Assembly: GCA_022577435.1 (NCBI GenBank)
Contig: JAKOON010000018.1
Span: 9,666,096 to 9,730,095, forward strand
DNA length: 64,000 nt
Reading direction: 5' to 3'
Source: Embiotoca jacksoni
Taxonomy: Eukaryota > Chordata > Actinopteri > Embiotocidae
The notes under the pieces are model-generated. The model worked only from the letters and a program-made list of their open reading frames with translations. It was not told the DNA's origin and did no database searches. Position numbers and translations under genes: made by a program. Numbering within the stretch: the stretch's first letter is position 1; every line of letters begins with the position of its first letter. Shown piece after piece: positions 1-11,790 of this stretch.

Positions 1-1859
1 CACAATCAAACACACACTCACCTCCCTCTGCTCTTGTCTCATTGCAATTAGAAATTGAAAGACTGCAATGAAGGTGGCGTTGTATAGGAGGGCAGTTAAT
101 GAAAGAAAGGATTATGGGTAAAGGCAGCATCAAGGGGAGATTAGGAAAGGACGAACAGGCTCGCTGAGACAAAAGATCCTGCTGACAAGAGGTGCTTAGA
201 GCACACATATCTCAAAACACATGCACAAATACACGCCATTTACACACTTTTGCAAATGTGCATCCAGGGAGCAATATCCACAAACACGTGTGCCAAAGCA
301 TGCTCTGATGTATGGACATGCTCAGAAACAGTCAACTGTTGAGTGTGTCTCTGAATTTTTAGGATTGGTGTTTTATGAAGAACTACAATTCCAGCGAATA
401 CATTGCGGAATACAGATCCTACAGTAAAGGATTTAGCCAAGATGTTGTCACATAATCCTTGTGAGCTCGGAATTAGAAGACCCCCTCCTGAGTTCAGAAG
501 AATCTTGAGATACTAAGCATTAAAGTTTTCACATCCAGAGAGCAATAGTTGTGGGTGGAGCAGTGGTATCAACGGGAAAGAAGACGTCTAATGCACAAAT
601 CCAAAATCCATGAACAAGACAAAAATTGACCGAAGACCAAAAGAGGATATAATTACTGTGACTTCCAATGTATTTTTGGCCCAGTTTTAAAAGAAATGAC
701 TCAAATTTGGAAAGCAGACAATAATTTACAATATAGAATTTGAGCTGTACTTGGGAAAATATATGGTATCTATGTGTCTGAGGGTCTGTCAAGCTTTCCC
801 GTGAAACCCTTGCCTATCCACCAGCACCTTACCCACAACGAGACAGGCATACGGTCTCTTTAAGTAGAGTGATAAGCACTTCGGTCTCAATGCTGAACAG
901 GGAGCAAATTGAAAGTGAAGATTGCCTTCCCATAGACTTTATCTTTTCCCACTAAAACAGGGAGCGGGCGGCTACGACTACACCTATTGATTTTGCAATT
1001 TCAGCAAATTAAGAAGGAGACAGCCAGGCCTATTAGAGATCTGTCTGTGGCTAGGCCTAGCATGGCTGTTGTGGTCTGCGATGGTGATGCTGAAAGAGAG
1101 AGAAATACAGAACGTGTATCCTTTTCGGACTGCTGTCTAATTATGTTTTTAACCCTCCTTAGCACGAGGTGTATAAATAGGCATATGCCACTCATCTCTT
1201 GATTTCATGGTATATAATATGTCATCAGGAGCTGCCACAGCAGGCTGGCTGAGCCATATAGCACTGATGTGTAAATATAACACAAGGCAATCAGGATGAA
1301 TGAATAACCCACGCATGTGGCCAGCCTCAGGATTTCAGTAATAAAAGAAGCTAAAGGCCAATCTGTACTGCTCTAATATCCACAGCAATATGAAGAGTAA
1401 TGATAGGAATAAAAATTTCTATAAGGGCGAGGGAAAGAGGCACAATTCAATTATATAGATCAGATAAATGTGCTGCTGGTTTTCACATATATATATATGG
1501 AAGTTTTGCGAGGCTTTGCGTCTATTTTAGTTGTACTGTTGTTGCTTGATTGGGCTTGAATGCAACAAGAGAACAAGGTTTGTTCACCTTCCAAGAGGTC
1601 AACAGATTCATTTTTTTTTCTTTCCCCAGGAAGCAACCAACCAAGTGCACTAATCCGTGATATACATTTATCGGCAGGAGGTGATTTTTTCTCAATTTTC
1701 AATCTGATTGTGTTATCAGCCTATATGACTTCCATATTGGAGTTTTAATATGGGAAATTCAATAGGAGTAGTGATGGATGATATCTCTGGTAAAGGGTGC
1801 ACATTTTTCATACTGATAGGTTTTTGGGGTCCTCTAAAAATGATGAAATATGAGTCTTT
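1..1859. other. Unique non-coding sequence
   Basis: No gene, repeat family or long tandem repeat is visible. The stretch is mixed-composition single-copy-looking DNA with a short (TA)5 run near 1488 and a TATAAATA match at 1172-1179. Small frames of 60-87 codons here have no recognisable motif and overlap on both strands, as expected by chance. Confidence 0.5.
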
Positions 1860-2050
1860 TTTTTATTGATCATTAGTCTCAGGACTGCACCTGCTTCACC
1901 AATTTGTTTCCAATCAGAATTGGCATTAAGATTCATATTTGGTATCAGAGCAGCAAAATTTCTTCATTATTCATTCAATAACGAGCGGGAATTACAAAGA
2001 CAAAGAGCAATACAAGATGGCCAATTTGTTCAATTTCCTCTATTGTGATT
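1860..2050. other. Candidate conserved non-coding element
   Basis: Dense in transcription-factor-like words: a CCAAT/ATTGG inverted pair (CCAATCAGAATTGG, 1910-1923), two tandem ACAAAG Sox/TCF-like cores at 1994 and 2000, and ATTCATTCAATAA-type AT-rich sites. It contains no simple repeat and no credible reading frame. Its status as an enhancer is inferred from composition only. Confidence 0.35.
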
Positions 2051-2109
2051 ATTTTTTACTGTTTTTTTTTTTTTTTTCCCTCCGCCTATTTTACATTGAA
2101 TTTTAAACT

Positions 2110-2490
2110 GTTGCCCTAAGGCATTAAGTCTGGATAGAGAAGTAGAAATGAAATTCTTGACCACTTTGCTTACTAAAGGTGCAAAATGGTTTTACAATAT
2201 GCCTTGAGATACAAAAAGAAACTAATTGGGCAAAGTGTGAATTAATTCCAATTTTCTGTGGCACGTAGGTACTTGTTCCACTTGTAGACGGGAACAGTAT
2301 GCCGAATAAGTGTCTAAGAATAAGTGGGAAAAGTGAGGAGTGTGTGAATGGAAGGGCTCAACATGGGAATCGCAAGCTAATTCATTGATTGCCCCTTGGA
2401 AGAGACGGCTGCTAATTGTTAGGTAATTAACATGGCAAGCTGTAATTATGTCCGCCTAAGGACCCGATTAGTGTTTCTGCATGTCTTATG
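2110..2490. other. Candidate conserved non-coding element
   Basis: Three TAATTG/TAATTA homeodomain cores lie within 36 bases (2413, 2424, 2443), and a TTCATTGATTG Pbx/Hox-like word precedes them near 2381. The block is free of repeats and ends about 100 bases before a (GT)n(GA)n tract. A 15-16 base T run (about 2062-2077) sits just upstream. Confidence 0.35.
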
Positions 2491-2593
2491 GGCGCTGAGG
2501 GGCTGTATCTGTGTGTGCGTGTGTCTAAGCCTATCTGTTGGCTCGAGGACAGATGGCACATTGTCAAAAGCTGACATGTTTTGTTTTCCCTGA

Positions 2594-2625
2594 TGTGTGT
2601 GTGTGTGTGTGTGTGTGTGTGGAGA

Positions 2626-2656
<31 letters not shown>
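2594..2656. repeat. (GT)n(GA)n compound microsatellite
   Basis: About 27 bases of perfect GT pass directly into about 36 bases of nearly pure GA. The tract opens frames in several phases, which explains three overlapping 60-95 codon frames with no protein character. Confidence 0.97.
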
Positions 2657-2714
2657 CAGTGTACAGAGAGAGGAGACAAGCTGCGCCCAGGGACTTGTCC
2701 TTTTGTTTCAGCAT

Positions 2715-2960
2715 CGTTAATTAAGTGCTAATTGAGTGTAATTATTTACATCATCACACAGTGAATGGAGATGTCAAGTGGCAGAGGCACAAAGGCAGTT
2801 GGTGGGAGGCTGGCAGCTGAGAGCCTCCAATCTGTTGATGCCTATGTGGTTAAAACCCACTGGCAGCTGAGCAGGAACAATTAGCAACAAGCTGAAACCT
2901 CATCAGGAAACTGCCCAAAAATTTGTGTACAGATGAACAGTTTATACTTCAGATGTTTTC
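2715..2960. other. Candidate conserved element with duplicated E-box word
   Basis: Starts with a TTAATTAA palindrome (2717-2724), then TAATTG (2729) and TAATTA (2739). The word CTGGCAGCTGAG occurs twice, at 2810-2821 and 2860-2871, exactly 50 bases apart, each copy holding the bHLH core CAGCTG. Intervening sequence is non-repetitive. Regulatory function is inferred, not shown. Confidence 0.4.
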
Positions 2961-4240
2961 ACTTGCATGATTTGAATATCTCTTTAAAAAAAAAAGAAAA
3001 AAAAGAAGTGTGGCTTAATGTTTTAAAATGCAAACATTAGAGACAAAGGGAGTGATGAAGAGGAAAAGGATGGAAGACAGAGAGTGACATTGATCAGTCA
3101 GGAAGAGAATGAGATGAGGCAGTATCTAGTGTGTTAACACCTACAGCTAATCAACATGACAGAGTTTAGACTTGCCCTAGAAACAACACATACGCGTGGG
3201 AGGCCACACATGCATCCATGTTATCGCACACTCACACAACACGCACACAAATTCTCACAGGCTGACTGAGAGATATTTTAGAGTCATGCTTTTAAACAGT
3301 GTAATAATTCTGTTAGTGGCTTCTTTGTATAAAGACACATGTTTACAGAGTGAGTTTGAGTCTTAAAAATCCCCCCGCCCCTCCCACAATCCTCTAAATC
3401 TTCATCAGAAGATCACTGAACCCTGAATCAAATTTGGCAGCAGCTGGACTTCCTGCCTCTGGTTTCGCTTAGACAAATGAACAGCAATGCATCTTGATCA
3501 TTTGCCACACCTGTCTGCGCATAAACATTTTAAAGGCTGCAAAAAGGCAAAGCCTGCATCGCTTTGATGATTGTGCGGAGCATGACGAACATGGAAAGTT
3601 GAATAGCTGCAAACCTTGGTAACAAAGACAAAGTGTGCCCTGACACGGGATAACGAATGTCACTTAAATATGAGTTAACAAAAGGTCACTTAACGACAAT
3701 CCAGAATAAACCAAAACTCAAGCATCATGCAGTGTTTTTAGAACATAGTGTTTATTTGGAAGAATCACAGTCAAGTAGCTGTGACACATTGCTGTTTTTA
3801 GAGTTTAAATGTATTAAGAGGGAGCCAGCCTATATTGATGTTGTAAATCAATATTGCTTGAGAGGGAAGATAATGCTGTGGTATCAAGTGTTCCATTCAA
3901 AACTTGTACATTTTAACAGGCTATGTGCTGATCAAACGCGGCATACCTTCTCATAGAATAGTACGTGTTATTACAATTATACTTTTTTAACTTTTGGGAG
4001 TGGCAGTTATGTAATGTATGCAGATGTTCCAATGTTAGATTAGAAAACCAAATAAGGAAAAGAAAATGCTTCGCCTAAATGCACAATAGTTTGGCCAAAC
4101 GCTGTGGCTTGGCGTTTGCTGACAGGCTTTGTGATTAAGACTGAATAGTGAGCAGTGAGAGCAAATAAGGACTACTCCATATTCAGTATGTGTGCTTGTG
4201 TGCATGCATGTGTCAGCGTGCGTGTGCATGGGAGCCCTTG

Positions 4241-4242
<2 letters not shown>
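2961..4242. other. Unique non-coding sequence
   Basis: Contains an interrupted A run near 2985-3005 and scattered CA-rich words near 3220-3250. A 99-codon frame at 3657-3956 has ordinary composition but matches no family I know and lacks any flanking splice or promoter context, so I do not call it a gene. Confidence 0.45.

Positions 4243-4285
<43 letters not shown>
4243..4285. repeat. (GT)n microsatellite
   Basis: Roughly 21 perfect units, preceded by about 50 bases of decayed TG-rich sequence (TGTGTGCTTGTGTGCATGCATG type), suggesting an older, longer array. Confidence 0.97.
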
Positions 4286-4288
<3 letters not shown>

Positions 4289-5560
4289 TGTGTGCGCATG
4301 TGCTTCAGCATCTAAGAGCTTAAGTGTGTGTTTATGGTTGTGCGAGTGTGCAGAGGGGGTTAAGCAGTGGGGTATTCTCGCCTCTGGTCAGAGGTGGAAT
4401 TAATTTTAGTTGGCAGTCCCACGCTGCGGTCATTTGGTTTAAAGGGAGGTGTTATTATCCTGATTTGGCCGTAACGGCTGGGGATTGGATACCCGACTGT
4501 CAGCTAGACACTCTCTTTTAAAGACAAAGGGGCCGGAGACTGTGTGCTCTTTTATGACTGAGGAATAAATAAAAGAGTGGGAAACCAGCTAGACAGAGGA
4601 GTATCAGTTGCCATCTGACCGATCCTGAAAAACCTGTCAAACTTTAGCCGCTCACAAAAATCTAACACACCTCGCATTCATGTCCATAACCGTTGAGTTT
4701 AGTGATTTGGAAGGATGTCATTATACAAATTCCAGTTTTGTGTTCTGCCTGCTAGAAGATGAAACTGCTGTGTTGCAGTTAGCATTTTTCTATATATTCT
4801 GTTGAACAATAAATCACAGCTGACACTGCAGAAGGAATTTAGAATTAATGAATAGCAAGATGCATCAATAATTGCAATCAGACACTGAGTAATTTGTGAT
4901 TAAACACGTGCATGTGGGTCACCAAGTGTTGAATAAAATGCAGTGTTCACACATACAAGACCACTACAGCCACATGGCATAGGTCCGCTCACACAACCAC
5001 GCATATATGCACACCGGCAATATACTTAATCAGAAATGGTGGTTATAAAGTAATTGTATTGTGTATTCTTCAGAATGAGCCTAAGCCCCAATTTCATTAA
5101 ATCAAAGATCTATCTCCTGACAGAAATACCCAAATGACCACATACCCCGTTTTTAAATACCAGCCATCTGCCAAGGAGGGCCTTTTCAGCGACCCAATCA
5201 TTTGCATAACCAAAAGATTATTATTTTTCCCCTATGAAAGTTGAAATGACTGAATAATTATAATGTAGTGGATTAGAATGGGGGGGAAAAAAACATGCCT
5301 TGATGTCAGAGAAGATTGCTGAGTAGTCACTATAATCGCTGCTTAGGTTTTTAATCAGAATGAAATATGGGCCATAAATTATTGCCTTTCATGCAAACTT
5401 GTGTTTATGCACCGGCGCATCACAAATCTAATTTTTCAGCATTTTTAAGAGGCTTAAAAGATAGTTATTTTTGTTCAGGAACTCTGAATTAAAAATCGTT
5501 CGGGTATACTTTTACTCGTGGGGATTATGTTCCATACTGTAAGGTTTTTCCTAGAATTAC
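4286..5560. other. Candidate regulatory block, several sub-blocks
   Basis: Three repeat-free stretches stand out. Around 4370-4520 the sequence is GC-balanced. Around 4740-4900 it holds ACAATAAATCA, ATTAATGAAT and CAATAATTGCAATCA. Around 5060-5450 it holds CCAATCATTTGCATAA (octamer at 5200) and GAATAATTATAATG. These are homeodomain, POU and CCAAT-like words; conservation is unverified. There is a short G-rich/A-rich interruption near 5280. Confidence 0.3.
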
Positions 5561-7048
5561 ATTATAAACTTGAAATAACCTGCTGCAGCACAACTGCCTG
5601 TGTTTTATACATGCCAGCCAACTGAGATACAAACATAAAATACATGACACGGACCTCGAACTCACAGCTCACATTGTGTAATACCTGGAAACCTTCATCT
5701 TAATATCCTAAAGGAGCGCGCTTTGCTAGACTGAACGTGTTGCATCACTCTGGAATCGTCAACTCATAAAAGTCTGTGCTGTTAAATCTTACCGCTGATG
5801 TACGTTACTGTAAAGCAGTGTAGAGTGAGAAGAAGAACTCATGCATTTATTTAAAATGCCTCTCAGCCAGAAAGTGAAAGAGAGTTTTAATATTACAAAA
5901 CACCTCAGGATTCAGCTGCTAAGATAAGATGCTCTGAGCCCTGAACAGAAAAACGGCACACATACGTACAATCGGTTTATCTATGAGCTCCATTCTTGCT
6001 GCTCACACGCTAAACACAGCAAAGTCTATGATGCCTGCACACCCCTTATCCTTAACAAAGCAGCAAAGCCAATCCATTGTGCTGGATCCTTCTGTAACAA
6101 ATTCATACATCCATATCGACACACCAGGAAACAAGACACCCAAGGAGAGAGGGATGGAGTGATGGACAGAGAGATGGAGGAATACATATCTCCTTCTCTT
6201 TTTGTTTCGCTGGGGGTATTAGTAATCAGAGTACCCCTCCCGCCCCCTCCCTCTTTGGTCTTTACAGCTGCAAATTGCTTTGCCACCTCTTCCCCCAGCA
6301 GTCTGTCCTGCCAAATCCGCCCATGATGTATCATTATCGCAACTTTGGGTGGAAATCCATAGAATCAATAGGTTTGTCAGGGAAACTCACGCCTGGGATT
6401 GCTTACATGCTGTGAAGCTTGTTCATCCACTAGTCAGGCCTATCCTGCCACAGGCAACGAAAGAAAGCAATGCGCTCAACGGTACATTCGAGACGTGCGT
6501 GAAGGCTCCTACACAACATCCACACCGGCCGATGCAAATACAAGGCCTGCCTGTGCATATGCAAACAAATAAATAAGCAGTAGCAGTCGCACAAGGACAC
6601 CGAGACCATCTCTATCTGTATTTTTCTGTGTGTCGATCCTGTCTCCCCTTCTGCCCTTCTCTTTGCCTATCTGTCTGTGTTTTACTTCATTAGTCGCACT
6701 GGTCAGCAGGAGCTGGATGGCCGTCTCTTCGCATGTAATTACTGTCCGGTAAACAGGTCAGAAGGGTAGAGTCCAGCCACAGCTGCTGCAGCTTTCAGCA
6801 ACTCACACACATAAAAACACACACAAGCACATGCACGCATACGCGCACAACCACACACACTGACTGCAGATCCTGAGCGTTCAGAGTGGTATTGATTGGT
6901 TGGGCTGTGACATCTCCTAAGCCATGTCACCCCTGTGAAAGAAGCCTCCAAATTGACCAATAATAAAGTGGTGGAAGTTGTAGTGGCACTCTCCTGGGAG
7001 CTGTCCGTGTGGACTGTGTCACTGTGTTTGTGGGTGAGGCGTGTGTCT

Positions 7049-7050
<2 letters not shown>
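5561..7050. other. Unique non-coding sequence
   Basis: No gene or named repeat recognised. A 98-codon frame (6280-6576) and an antisense 102-codon frame overlap, so neither is convincing. CA-rich decayed words occur near 6805-6860, and a pyrimidine-rich patch near 6235-6300. Confidence 0.45.

Positions 7051-7084
<34 letters not shown>
7051..7084. repeat. (GT)17 microsatellite
   Basis: Perfect dinucleotide run of 34 bases. Confidence 0.97.
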
Positions 7085-7086
<2 letters not shown>

Positions 7087-8314
7087 TGGATATGCGTGCG
7101 TGTGCACTCTATCCCTGCTGTCCCTGTCATCACCACAGTGACCATCCCTTTTGAAACACATTTCAGATTGTTTTGTTTTGCTGCTTCTGTTATTCAGATG
7201 TATTTAAATTAAAGACAGCACACAAGATTGTGTATTTTCCTTTTTACATTATTAAACAAATCAGATCAGTAAAAGACAACAAAATATCTGTAAAAACCTC
7301 TTATGATATTTCATATTATAATTGTTTTGGTATCCTGTATATGTATTTTGACCAAAACTGCTTCAGAAAATATAAGAAATGACCCAAAATATAGGCTAAC
7401 TGAACATAAATAACACTTAACTGTCTCTATTAGAAGTTAGTGAGTGTAGTGACTGCACTGATTTGAGCAGCAACTGTTTTTCAGTTCGGAAAACTGTACT
7501 CAGTCGAGTAATGTAATTACAGGCTCAAACTCTCCTCTTACCAAAGTTGCATGCATGTAAGGCTAACAGTCTAACACTGCATTTTGATCCCTGAAACAAA
7601 CATTTATTTTTAAGCATGTCTTTTTTTCACTTGCAAATGCCCAAGTGACTACGGCATTGAACAGCTCAGATTATGCAAATGTGATTGGTTTACTTGCCTC
7701 AACTAAACATATTCCTTTTAAAATGACACTTGAACCTGAATGCAAATAAAGTTCAACTTTTATGATTGCATGGCCTATACATTTCAGTTTAAATGGGAAT
7801 ATAAACTAAAAGGAGGCCACACTGTCGAAACCTTAAAAACAAAACCTTGGTCTTGTTTTGTGTTTTTGACTCTCCCAATTGCCACTTAACCAATAATGTT
7901 GCTATATCCTGTACAATTCTATCATTGAGCAAGTATAGGTTAAAGATCTTTGGGGTCTATTAAACACATTCAGCTCTGTACAAATAGATCCTAAAATGAG
8001 TAATGGCCAGAAACTCCATAGACGTTGCTTCACATTGTTGACAATTGTTGTATTTTACAAATAGACTTTAAGCTTTTGTCTGCCCGTCGTTAACACACTT
8101 TTCTAAAAACCCTTCACTCACTGACTTATTAATCTTCCCTTTGAGAGAGAGAGATCAACCTTTATACAAAAACAAGTGTTTGTGTGTGTGCGCACAGGCA
8201 TTCCAACGCCAACCTCATTATAGCGCTGCTTTATGCACAAAGGCTGTTGGGTCACATTGATTTGACTCCCTGGAGTATTAGCATGGGATTACAGCAGTCA
8301 ACAGGCCTTCATTA

Positions 8315-8315
<1 letters not shown>
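7085..8315. other. Unique, mostly AT-rich non-coding sequence
   Basis: Featureless apart from an ATGCAAAT octamer at 7673-7680 and a short GA run near 8143. The last 110 bases (about 8205-8315) read like the left half of a regulatory element that is cut off by the following GT array. Confidence 0.45.

Positions 8316-8375
<60 letters not shown>
8316..8375. repeat. (GT)30 microsatellite
   Basis: Perfect run of 60 bases followed by GAGCGAGTGAGTGAG-type decay. It abuts non-repetitive sequence on both sides and is the first of three GT arrays within 600 bases. Confidence 0.98.
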
Positions 8376-8379
<4 letters not shown>

Positions 8380-8480
8380 CGAGTGAGTGAGTAAGAGAGA
8401 TGAGAGAGATGAACTAAGGGTAATTAGTACATAGAATAGTCCAACATGCTGCGTCTCTGCTGCGGAAAGTGTGTTTGAAT

Positions 8481-8484
8481 GCGC

Positions 8485-8526
<42 letters not shown>
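8481..8526. repeat. (GC)3(GT)20 microsatellite
   Basis: Begins GCGCGC and continues as perfect GT, a strictly alternating purine-pyrimidine tract. Confidence 0.97.
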
Positions 8527-8528
<2 letters not shown>

Positions 8529-8852
8529 CTGTGTGAGTGAGAGGGCGAGCGTATTTGTGTGCCCTCATTAATTCTTTGTACTAATACAACCACCACCCTG
8601 CTTGAAGTGTTAGACTCTTGGAGAGCTTCTCATCTTTATGATTTAACACTTTGATCTGGGAGTTTGATTGTGTGTGGGCGGAGGCAAGTTAGTTAATGTT
8701 GGCGTGTATGTCCCTTTGTATTAACGTGCGCGTGCGCGTTAGACTTGTGTTCAATAACTGTGTATGAATATGTACATGAGTGTGTGTGTTATATCTTCAC
8801 CTGTCGCTGCGTGTATTCCCATCAGAGAAAAACATATCCAACAATTCACAGC

Positions 8853-8853
<1 letters not shown>
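8527..8853. other. Unique non-coding sequence with alternating CG/TG patch
   Basis: Mostly single-copy. A strictly alternating purine-pyrimidine patch (CGTGCGCGTGCGCG, about 8725-8738) has Z-DNA-forming composition. Confidence 0.4.
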
Positions 8854-8910
<57 letters not shown>

Positions 8911-8922
8911 CTGTGTGTGTGT
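8854..8922. repeat. (GT)n microsatellite
   Basis: About 27 perfect units, a CGCC interruption, then 6 more units. Produces VCVC/THTH low-complexity frames on both strands. Confidence 0.98.
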
Positions 8923-9150
8923 ATAATGACAGCCATTTCAAACACTTGGTGGATTACTCATCATTACAATTTGCATAACTTTGAAGTATTCATTGCATTA
9001 GTGTGGCAATTACAATAATTAACATGGGAATCCATGTCAATGGGCCACAGCCACGAGGCAAGTGCAATTACAGCTATGCTAATTAGGGTTTGATTAAGCT
9101 TTTAAAGAACAATCGGCTTATTTAACTGAACATATTCAAGAGGCTGTAGA
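8923..9150. other. Candidate conserved non-coding element
   Basis: One of the best-looking regulatory blocks: ATTTGCATAA octamer (8969), CAATTACAATAATTAAC (9007), an inverted ACATGG/CCATGT pair (9022-9037), CTAATTAGGG, TTTGATTAAGC, with no simple repeat in it. It is bounded by the GT array on the left and a C10 run on the right. Confidence 0.4.
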
Positions 9151-9154
9151 GACA

Positions 9155-9460
9155 TTGAAACCCCCCCCCCACCCACACACCCTCACCCACTCTCCCCCAC
9201 CGCACACACTTATGCTATTACACCACCTGATAGTGAAACATATGCAGACCCAAGTACACACAAATAAATATGCACAAAGAAACACACGTGCATATATGCA
9301 GAAGCACCAGGTGTGCGAGGTGGTGGATGCACACATACGACACATCATCCCCACTCTGGATACACACGCCGTAGACAGCCATGCACACACATACATGCAC
9401 GCATATAAATTCATGCCCTCATGCACACCCACACATGGCTGCACACTCACTGTCTTCCCC
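9155..9460. repeat. C10 run and decayed CA-rich sequence
   Basis: Opens with a run of ten C, then about 280 bases dominated by CACAC, TGCACAC and CATACA words that never form a perfect array. Best read as an old, mutated CA microsatellite. Both 138- and 136-codon frames here are by-products of this composition. Confidence 0.6.
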
Positions 9461-9627
9461 CTCCCTCCCCGCCTCTTTCTTTTGTTTTGTCCGCCAGTCT
9501 TTCTGTCCAGACAAGAAGACGGGATGTTTTTTTTGTTTTTTTTCATTGAACAAGAACAATTTGCTGTCTGATGTTGGAAGCCTCATTGTAGTGACGGGGC
9601 CTAAATTAAAGTGTGGGCTTATTAAAG

Positions 9628-9628
<1 letters not shown>

Positions 9629-9663
<35 letters not shown>

Positions 9664-9682
9664 GCGTGCGTGCGTGCGCGCG
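9629..9682. repeat. (TG)n(TGCG)n(CG)n microsatellite
   Basis: Perfect TG passes into TGCG units and ends in CGCGCG, giving an unbroken alternating purine-pyrimidine tract with growing CpG content. Confidence 0.97.
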
Positions 9683-9890
9683 CTCCTGACACTGATCCGC
9701 CCAATAAACTCACTGTCCGTGACTAAGAGTGTGCTTGCAGCAAGACAGACACAATTGCCTGTTAAGTCAGTGTTGCTTTTATTGGGCCTCCCTGAACAAT
9801 GCCTTGATGTGTGTCACGGCTCAAACCAACATCAAGACGAACTGAGATTATTTTAATGAATTACCGTACCGTCGTCTTTACTGTGGGAGC
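9683..9890. other. Candidate element containing a long-loop hairpin
   Basis: GCCCAATAAA at 9699-9708 is matched exactly by TTTATTGGGC at 9778-9787. The stem continues imperfectly inward (CACTG against CAGTG). The arms carry CCAAT and ATAAA words. Surrounding sequence to 9890 is repeat-free with TTTTAATGAATTACC near its end. Function unknown. Confidence 0.4.
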
Positions 9891-11085
9891 ATTTTCTCAA
9901 TGGTCATCTGCGCACACCTTTTGTACCTTTTACAAACATGCTTGGTTTCTTCAGCTCATCTCTGTGCATCTATTTTTCCTCAAAATTGTCACCGGTGCCC
10001 AGTTTTCAAATCATTTTTTGTCGTAACCTGAATGGAAAAGTGATTTGGATTCTATCTCACAGGACTAAATAGACCAAAGGCTGCTGGCACTGTCCAGTGG
10101 GTCATGTAGAATAAAGCCATGTTTTAAAACTCAACCCTATCTGACCCAAGTCTCACCAGAAGTCTCTGAAAAAAAATTTCAGAACACAAATGAGTAATTT
10201 AATCTTTTATCACGGGTCTGGGGCTCATTAAAATATATTGCTTCTTTTGTCCAGTGGGGACCTGCCAGATACAGACCCATGACTCAATTCTTGGTCCAAA
10301 CTCATAGTTGAAGCCAACTGTTTTGAGTGGACTCTTAAAAAGCAGGAACTTATTTATTTTTTCTGTCTTTTGGTAGATTCTATTGTCCCAGTTGAAATGG
10401 AAATAAATCACCGCAAGAAAAAAGTGAATGATGGAGTCAAATTGTCTGTCTTCTGGTCTGAGTCAGTCAGGGGTCAGCTGGTCGATGAATGTCACTCACA
10501 GCCATGTCAGGGTCACTATACAGCAAATAAAGCGCTGTCTTGGAAAGTCTATAATAACCATTGACAAGAGTGCTGTTTATTTGTTATGACACACACTCAC
10601 ACACACAGAGGAGCGCTTGTACTTTACCTGTACCTGCGCCTTCAAGTTGCCTTTTGAGATCAGTTTGGTAAGACTGCATTTGTGTGTGAGCCAAACTGTG
10701 TGTAAATACTGTATTTCCATATGTGTGTGTGTGTGGCTGTGCGGTTGTGCAGCTATCATCATTACCCTAGTCAATACCCACATGTCCACGTATTGATCAC
10801 TCTATCGATGAGCGATGAAGGATCTCAGGCTGCAAAGAGCTTTGTGGATCTGTTTAGACTTTTACTGAGACCACACAGTGAGATCAGCTCAAGTTCAGTT
10901 AAAGATCACCTCCAGGGCAAGATTATTGGCTCTTAGACGGTTTTATGGGCAGCATTGAATACACATCTGATTAGTGGTTCAAATAAAATTGCACATTATC
11001 GCATGTGTTCATCTATAGGTATTTTTTTTTTTTAAATACTTATTTGTTAGTTATCCTCTGGACAGAGATACGTGAACACATTCCT
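9891..11085. other. Unique non-coding sequence
   Basis: No gene or repeat family recognised. It contains a small CTGAAA/TTTCAG inverted repeat near 10166 and a short GT patch near 10722. Small frames of 64-71 codons are chance length. Confidence 0.45.
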
Positions 11086-11105
11086 AATCATTACATGTAA
11101 TGATT
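11086..11105. other. Perfect 20-base palindrome
   Basis: AATCATTACATGTAATGATT reads the same on both strands. Each arm contains an ATTA/TAAT homeodomain core, so two cores face outward around a central ACATGT. It could be a dimeric factor site or a small cruciform; function is inferred only. Confidence 0.6.
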
Positions 11106-11509
11106 GTAAGCTGGAGGGTTTAATCTCCCTCTACAGGCATGCTGATCAAAAGTTTGTTGCAGTTGAAAGTGTAAATTATTAATCAGAGTTGTATGCGTAT
11201 GTTCATTTTGTTTTGCTATTGAATAATTTTTATGGATCCTCAAAACTGCAGTCAGAGACGGTGAATTAAATGTGTACCGATAAATAAAACTATTTTTGAA
11301 ATTTAATTCATTATATCGAGAGATTAATATATGAATTAAGAAAATATACCTTTTTTAATCATTGAACTACGTTGACTACAATAGAAAATTCCACAGTAAA
11401 GAAACTGTCTGTTAAATCGTAACTAAACACTGTGCTGGTTGACATACTATTTAAACGTACTGTATATTTATTAACAAAGACGAAATTCTTCCAGACATGT
11501 TCTGCCCTG
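11106..11509. other. AT-rich unique sequence
   Basis: Rich in TAAT and ATTTA words with no tandem array or gene. Confidence 0.4.
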
Positions 11510-11790
11510 CAAATATAATTTGAGGGTTACCCTGAACTCGAGAGGTCTTGCTTATTTTACGCCAGAGGTTCTTCTTGTTTTTTAGCCCACGCCAAAATTA
11601 GAAGTTTAGTCTCTCACCCTGACAGGAAGGCTCATTAAAACATATTACCACTCTTGACATGTGGGAACTCACCAACGGCCCATTAAACTCCAGAGCCAGA
11701 GTTCATGAATCCGATGGACAGTTTCCGTGTATAATTAACATGCTGAACACACTGTTTCTGTCTTGGGAGATCTCATAATGTAGGTGTGTG
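11510..11790. other. Candidate conserved non-coding element
   Basis: Repeat-free block with CTCATTAAAACATATTA, GCCCATTAAACTCC and ATAATTAACATG (11731). GC-balanced between AT-rich flanks. Chosen by eye; conservation not tested. Confidence 0.35.

Noticed and set aside
1172..1179. TATAAATA, a TATA-box match
   Set aside because: Single 8-base AT-rich match with no initiator, CpG island or downstream exon.
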